Assembly: GCA_003153335.1 (NCBI GenBank)
Contig: PLYG01000024.1
Coordinates: forward strand, 4,765 to 14,288
DNA from: Betaproteobacteria bacterium
GTDB lineage: Bacteria > Pseudomonadota > Gammaproteobacteria > Burkholderiales > Casimicrobiaceae
Direction of reading: 5' to 3'
DNA: 9,524 nucleotides
Shown: positions 6,558 to 9,524 of the stretch, one piece after another
How positions within the stretch are numbered: position 1 is the stretch's first letter
Layout of the letters: each line of letters begins with the position of its first letter
The notes under the pieces: model-generated
Seen by the model: the letters and a program-made list of their open reading frames with translations, nothing else
The model's database searches: none
Told to the model about the DNA's origin: nothing
Position numbers and translations under genes: made by a program

Positions 6558-7229
6558 TCAGACCCGGGCCGGCTGCAGGCCGGACGCGGTCAAGGCCAGC
6601 GCGCGCTGCGTGGTGGCGGCAGCTGCGTGCGAATGCGTGACCAGCAGTGCCGCAGCATTGGTCGCGGCAAGCTCGCGCTTGAGCAGATCGAGCACCAGTG
6701 CGGCATTCTCCGGGTCGAGGTTGCCCGTAGGCTCGTCCGCCAGCACCAGGCGCGGACGATGAATCAATGCACGGCCGATCGCGACCCGCTGCATCTGGCC
6801 GGAAGACAGCGTACGCGGCAGGTCCGCCGCGCGATCGGCGAGACGCAGCCGTTCCAGCATCGCGTGCGCGCGTTCCGCCGCCGCCTCGCGCGCAACACCG
6901 AGCAAGTACAGCGGCAGCGCGATGTTCTGCGCGACCGACAGGCGGGGCAGCAGATGAAACGCCTGGAACACAAAGCCGATGTCGCGCCGCCGCCGCAGCG
7001 TGCGTGCATAATCGTCGAGCGCAGAGAGCTCGGTTCCGGCAATGGAAATGCTGCCGCTATCGGGCGTGTCGAGTCCCGCGATCAGATTGAGCAGCGTCGA
7101 CTTGCCGATCCCCGACTCGCCCATGATGGCAACGTACTCCCCGGCGCCGAGTTCGAGGTCCAAATCCTGCAGGACGTGGCGTTGACTTGCCCCGGTGTAG
7201 GTCTTGCTCAGTTTTCGGATGCTCAACAT
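6558..7229 (-). CDS. ABC transporter ATP-binding protein, LolD/MacB class
   Basis: This 223-residue nucleotide-binding protein has the full motif set: Walker A GESGIGKST (37-45), Q-loop glutamine in FVFQAF (Q89), signature LSSGQMQR (141-148), Walker B LVLADE (161-166) followed by PTGNLD, and the H-loop histidine in LVTHSH (H199). The PTGNLDPEN extension and the overall length are typical of the LolD/MacB/FtsE group that drives FtsX-type permeases, which agrees with the next gene. The signature reads LSSGQ where most members of the group have LSGGE or LSGGQ, a mild change that should still bind ATP. The ATG at 7229 is preceded only by a weak GGA about 11 bases upstream. It is the first gene of the transporter unit, 123 bp after the DUF421 gene on the same strand. 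Confidence 0.93.
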   Translation of the reverse strand: MLSIRKLSKTYTGASQRHVLQDLDLELGAGEYVAIMGESGIGKSTLLNLIAGLDTPDSGSISIAGTELSALDDYARTLRRRRDIGFVFQAFHLLPRLSVAQNIALPLYLLGVAREAAAERAHAMLERLRLADRAADLPRTLSSGQMQRVAIGRALIHRPRLVLADEPTGNLDPENAALVLDLLKRELAATNAAALLVTHSHAAAATTQRALALTASGLQPARV

Positions 7230-7352
7230 ACGGACAAGATTCCAATGGCCTGGCGTTCGTCACTATTGGCGGAGTAAGGGCGGCGAACATGCCGGATAAC
7301 CATGGCACGAATCGACGATACACCCGACAGTTCGCGCTGCAAAAGTCGCCGG
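7230..7352 (-). other. Intergenic spacer upstream of the ABC transporter genes
   Basis: This 123-bp spacer is the only place in the immediate neighbourhood where a dedicated promoter for the transporter unit could lie. I see no convincing -35/-10 pair, no terminator with a T-run, and only a weak imperfect inverted match (GTTCG near 7255 and CGAAC near 7284). Read-through from the DUF421 gene is possible. Confidence 0.4.
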
Positions 7353-7826
7353 TCAGTTCGCAGCCTTGCGCAGGGACACGGTGATCTGACCGTTGTTTTC
7401 CAGAGTGGCCAGATGCACATGGTCAATCTCGCCACAGCCGGCTGCGCGCAGCGCGGCGCCCAGCTCGTGGTGGGTCAGCAATTCCTCCCGCATGATCTTT
7501 TCATTGAGCACGCCATTATGAATCAACGTGCGCGGCGTGCCTTCGATCCATTTCTCAAGTGTCTTGTTGCGGAAGGTCAGGTACGCAACGGCGTAATGCA
7601 GGGCGATCAGCGTAGTGGCGGAAATGATGCCGCCCAATACCGAGTTGTCCCCGCCGTTCATTGAATTCTGCACCGCGTTGCTGAGCACCAGCAGCAGGAC
7701 CAGATCGAAAGGCGCCAACTGTCCGGTGTTACGCTTGCCGGTGATACGCAGAATAACGAGCAGGAAGAAATACACCAATGCGCCGCGGACGACAAATTCC
7801 CACCACGGCAAGCTCATGTTCCACAT
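7353..7826 (-). CDS. DUF421 / YetF-family membrane protein
   Basis: This 157-residue protein has three likely membrane helices (about 11-28, 38-52 and 63-84) and then a soluble cytoplasmic domain. The family markers are RITGKRNTGQLAPFD just after helix 1, LVLSNAVQNSM in helix 2, and TLIHNGVLNEKIMREELL in the soluble domain, where the family usually has a pattern like (I/V)xxGxixxxxxxxxxl. YetF proteins are widespread small inner-membrane proteins with no settled function, some linked to stress or sporulation in Bacillus. The start is supported by GGAG six bases upstream. No partner gene suggests a role, and the ABC genes downstream may or may not be co-transcribed. The length fits the shorter proteobacterial members, so I see no truncation. 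Confidence 0.88.
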   Translation of the reverse strand: MWNMSLPWWEFVVRGALVYFFLLVILRITGKRNTGQLAPFDLVLLLVLSNAVQNSMNGGDNSVLGGIISATTLIALHYAVAYLTFRNKTLEKWIEGTPRTLIHNGVLNEKIMREELLTHHELGAALRAAGCGEIDHVHLATLENNGQITVSLRKAAN

Positions 7827-7851
7827 AGTTACTCCATTAGGAGACGGCGAA

Positions 7852-7867
7852 GGATCAATTCTGATCC
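7852..7867. repeat. Inverted repeat, 6-bp arms
   Basis: GGATCA (7852-7857) and TGATCC (7862-7867) are perfect reverse complements around a 4-base centre ATTC. It lies 25 bp upstream of the DUF421 start and 3 bp from a second inverted repeat. No T-run follows on either strand, so it looks more like an operator or a leader hairpin than a terminator. Confidence 0.55.
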
Positions 7868-7870
7868 ACT

Positions 7871-7890
7871 TTGTGCCGGAAGCGGCACAA
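7871..7890. repeat. Inverted repeat, 8-bp arms with a 4-base loop
   Basis: TTGTGCCG (7871-7878) and CGGCACAA (7883-7890) pair perfectly around GAAG. It is 59 bp past the stop of the glyoxalase II-like gene and 44 bp before the DUF421 start, both on the minus strand. It could be a hairpin that ends or protects the upstream transcript, or an operator. The absence of a following T-run on the minus strand argues against a standard intrinsic terminator. Confidence 0.6.
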
Positions 7891-7949
7891 CTATGTCGAA
7901 CCGACCAAAAATGCAGACGATCGCCGCTACCGTGGCCCTTGTCCAGCGG

Positions 7950-8741
7950 TCACCAGCTATTTCGCAACTCCCTCAACTTGACGAACACGGTGCGCTGGTC
8001 CGGTTTTTCCGGCAAATCGGGAAACGCCTCGCGCAATTTCGCGATTACCGTGGGACTCGTCAGGCGAAAAAACGTATTGATCTCCCGCTCGATTTGCATC
8101 GTCGAGACATAGGCACTGCCGGGGTCCTGGCCCGTAACCTGGTCGAGCATGGCTTGCGCCGGCTGGTTGTCCGGCTCGCGGTTCAACGTAAAGCGCAGAT
8201 TGTTTTCGATGTAGTCGTGGCCCGGATAAATCAACATTGACGCAGGCAGGCGGTCGAGCTGTTCGGAGAACGTCTTGTAGAGCGCATTCGGATGGCCGCC
8301 GTTGTGACAATTGCCGGCACCGGCATTGAACAGCGTATCCCCGCAAAATAGCGCAGGCTGGTCAGTGTGCGAGCGCAGGCACACGTGGCACATCGTGTGG
8401 CCCGGCGTGTCCATCACTTCGAGCTCGACCATCTTTCCCACCTTGATCACATCGCCCGCGCCCACGCCACGCGACATGTCGGGTATCTTGTCCCGGGCAT
8501 TCTTGTGCGCAAGAATTTTCGCGCCGGTCCGCTTGACCATCTCCGCGTTGCCGCCAGTGTGGTCGTGATGTTCATGGGTGTTCAGGATCTGCATGATTTC
8601 CCATCCCGCATCCTTGGCCGCCTTCAGGCACTTCTCGAAGTCCAATGGATCGACGGCCAGGGCCTCGCCCGTCTCGCCGCAGGCGATCAGGTAGTTGAAG
8701 TTGCGATAGTTGTTGCCGGTCCAAATCTGTTTGACGATCAC
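7950..8741 (-). CDS. Glyoxalase II-like metallo-beta-lactamase-fold hydrolase
   Basis: This 263-residue protein, read from a GTG at 8741, carries every metal ligand of the glyoxalase II type: THEHHDH (H56, H58, D60, H61), H115 in TPGHT, D135 in CGDTLF and H175 in YPGHDY. Such enzymes hydrolyse S-D-lactoylglutathione or related thioesters in the cytoplasm with a dinuclear Zn/Fe site. The C-terminal part (ENNLRFTLNREPDN, ending VFVKLRELRNSW) follows the glyoxalase II pattern but lacks the usual glutathione-binding tail that I would recognise, so a related thioester or sulfur substrate is possible. The frame stays open to an ATG at 8789. I prefer the GTG because AGAGGA lies 4 bases before it and the residues upstream (MLRRYHCALAQTAEDT) do not look like this family. 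It is a single gene, divergent from the regulator at 8924. Confidence 0.87.
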   Translation of the reverse strand: MIVKQIWTGNNYRNFNYLIACGETGEALAVDPLDFEKCLKAAKDAGWEIMQILNTHEHHDHTGGNAEMVKRTGAKILAHKNARDKIPDMSRGVGAGDVIKVGKMVELEVMDTPGHTMCHVCLRSHTDQPALFCGDTLFNAGAGNCHNGGHPNALYKTFSEQLDRLPASMLIYPGHDYIENNLRFTLNREPDNQPAQAMLDQVTGQDPGSAYVSTMQIEREINTFFRLTSPTVIAKLREAFPDLPEKPDQRTVFVKLRELRNSW

Positions 8742-8745
8742 GGTA

Positions 8746-8751
8746 TCCTCT
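8746..8751 (-). promoter_or_regulatory. Ribosome binding site favouring the GTG start at 8741
   Basis: On the minus strand AGAGGA, then TACC, precedes GTG ATC GTC AAA. No comparable site precedes the in-frame ATG at 8789. Confidence 0.55.
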
Positions 8752-8873
8752 GCTGTTTGAGCCAAGGCGCAATGATACCGCCGGAGCATGGCGGACTAGT
8801 GGCTCGAGAGTTACGTCGATTGAGTCCGTGGGCTGGATAAATAGCTCTTCCGCGCACGACCACTGCACGGATC

Positions 8874-8898
8874 TATTGTCACCAAGCCGTTGACAATA
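8874..8898. promoter_or_regulatory. Operator-like palindrome in the divergent intergenic region
   Basis: TATTGTCA (8874-8881) and TGACAATA (8891-8898) are perfect 8-bp inverted arms separated by 9 bases, giving a 25-bp two-fold symmetric site. This spacing suits a dimeric winged-helix or helix-turn-helix regulator. Its right arm abuts a possible -10 (TATCAT, 8897-8902), and the left arm contains TTGTCA, a possible -35, though with a short 15-base spacer. It sits 26 bp before the proposed regulator start, so autoregulation is the simplest reading. It may also act on the divergent hydrolase gene. Confidence 0.6.
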
Positions 8899-8912
8899 TC
8901 ATGGGTGCCAAA

Positions 8913-8918
8913 AAGGAA
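8913..8918 (+). promoter_or_regulatory. Ribosome binding site supporting a TTG start at 8924
   Basis: AAGGAA ends five bases before TTG 8924-8926. The later in-frame ATGs (8963, 8975, 8993) lack a comparable site. Confidence 0.45.
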
Positions 8919-8923
8919 CCCAA

Positions 8924-9331
8924 TTGTGCTTGCCAGCTTCATCATTGAGCCACACTATACCAATGCTATCGATAATGAAAACCATAAAAATCATGAAGTT
9001 ATTCACCGGATTGAAAAAAATCAGGGAGTTTGAACGGCTGCAACTGCCTTTCCTCAAGTCCGTCGTCGATTTCGATATCGTCATCGAGATCGGCTTTGCG
9101 GAAGAGCAGGGGCAACGACTAACGCTGAAACAGCTCTTTCTGCTGAATATCAGTTCGCGCACGACGGTACGCCGCAAATTAGCCCGGCTTATTGAGCAAG
9201 GAATCGTAATCCGGCGCAAACAGGTGAACGATCATCGCACCAGCCTGCTGATCATTGCTCCTTCCAGTGTCAAACTGCTGGGCAAGTATGGCGGCACGCT
9301 GACATCCATTTCGGCGTCGCATTTCAAATAG
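8924..9331 (+). CDS. Small winged-helix (MarR-like) transcriptional regulator
   Basis: This protein is up to 135 residues from TTG 8924. The recognisable part is a winged helix: DFDIVIEIGFAEEQGQRLTL (about 49-68), a helix-turn-helix KQLFLLNISSRTTVRRKLARL (about 69-89) whose second helix should read DNA, then the wing IVIRRKQVNDHRTSLLIIAP (about 94-113) with the D-x-R pattern common in MarR proteins. The long MarR dimerisation helices are absent, so this is a compact relative. The first 24 residues look unlike the rest, and ATG 8963, 8975 or 8993 may be the true start. Only TTG 8924 has a good ribosome binding site. The first third is AT-richer than the rest of the window. A palindrome 26 bp upstream suggests autoregulation. 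Target genes are unknown. Confidence 0.75.
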   Translation: MCLPASSLSHTIPMLSIMKTIKIMKLFTGLKKIREFERLQLPFLKSVVDFDIVIEIGFAEEQGQRLTLKQLFLLNISSRTTVRRKLARLIEQGIVIRRKQVNDHRTSLLIIAPSSVKLLGKYGGTLTSISASHFK

Positions 9332-9341
9332 GCTGCAGAAA

Positions 9342-9365
9342 GTCTGCCCGCCGGAACGGGCAGAC
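9342..9365 (+). terminator. Hairpin after the winged-helix regulator gene, possible terminator
   Basis: GTCTGCCCG (9342-9350) and CGGGCAGAC (9357-9365) form a perfect 9-bp GC-rich stem with loop CCGGAA, starting 10 bp after the stop. Position and strength fit a terminator, but no T-run follows on the plus strand (AAGACCTCAAAAA), so intrinsic termination is uncertain. Confidence 0.5.
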
Positions 9366-9486
9366 AAGACCTCAAAAACAAGCATGCATACAGAGCAAAT
9401 TTTATGGGATCAATCTTCGTTGTTGCGCCGCGTTTTTGACTTTGACCCTGTCGGTAACGCGTCCATGACGTAAGGGGACGGTCGCT
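9366..9486 (+). other. Leader region of the Crp/Fnr-type gene
   Basis: This 121-bp stretch must hold the promoter of the next gene unless it is read from the regulator upstream. It contains a tandem hexamer TTTGACTTTGAC (9435-9446), each copy with a TTGAC that could act as a -35, but I see no matching -10 at a normal distance. Confidence 0.35.
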
Positions 9487-9524
9487 ATGGCTTCACCGCA
9501 TTCCCCAAAGCAAAACCATCTTCT
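9487..9524 (+). CDS. Crp/Fnr-type regulator, first 12 codons only
   Basis: ATG at 9487 opens a frame reading MASPHSPKQNHL to the window end, preceded by AAGGGG about 9 bases upstream. The PKQNHLL start is typical, as I recall, of a common betaproteobacterial group of Crp/Fnr-family regulators, whose cyclic-nucleotide-like sensor domain follows at once. The call rests on this short N-terminus alone and needs the sequence beyond the window. It is the second regulator in a row after the winged-helix gene. Confidence 0.55.
   Translation, partial: MASPHSPKQNHL

Noticed and set aside
6552..7277. Plus-strand open frame of 241 codons opposite the ABC ATPase
   Set aside because: The minus-strand frame carries Walker A, signature, Walker B and H-loop motifs. 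The plus frame has none.
8901..8948. Short frame ATG 8901 to TGA 8948 (15 codons) as a leader peptide
   Set aside because: It overlaps the proposed -10 element and the regulator ribosome binding site, has no ribosome binding site of its own, and has no regulatory codon pattern.
9435..9470. Promoter or Fnr-type box built on TTTGACTTTGAC before the Crp/Fnr-type gene
   Set aside because: No suitable -10 lies at 16-18 bases, and there is no TTGAT-N4-ATCAA symmetry.

Overview
This is a GC-rich, densely packed window that looks chromosomal. Its protein families and codon use fit a betaproteobacterium, possibly of the Burkholderiales. That placement is inference from family resemblance only. No rRNA, tRNA, transposase, phage gene or CRISPR array was recognised.

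Positions 1-2919 (+ strand) hold one tight operon: the 3' end of a coxE-like VWA gene, coxG, then soxX, soxY, soxZ and soxA. Gaps are at most 25 bp, and soxY/soxZ and soxZ/soxA overlap. CoxE and CoxG are accessory proteins for maturing or membrane-anchoring CO-dehydrogenase-type molybdenum hydroxylases. SoxXA is the c-type cytochrome that conjugates a sulfur substrate to the SoxYZ carrier. No soxB, soxC or soxD lies in the window. The SoxY lacks the classical GGCGG tail and ends in SACIDDI, and the SoxA looks like a lipoprotein. This cox/sox pairing with an atypical carrier is the best candidate here for a non-textbook system.

Positions 2932-7229 (- strand) hold a three-gene export unit that converges on soxA with 12 bp between stops. 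It comprises a LolD/MacB-like ABC ATPase, an 842-residue FtsX-type permease, and a Tat-exported lipocalin-like (CrtC/AttH family) protein. The arrangement resembles AttEFGH-type ABC systems.

Positions 7353-8741 (- strand) hold a small DUF421/YetF membrane protein and a glyoxalase II-like metallo-beta-lactamase hydrolase whose most likely start is GTG at 8741. Two back-to-back inverted repeats (7852-7890) sit between them.

Positions 8742-9524 are less GC-rich. They hold an operator-like palindrome (8874-8898) just before a small winged-helix (MarR-like) regulator read rightward, probably from a TTG start. A hairpin follows, then the first codons of a Crp/Fnr-type regulator cut by the window end.
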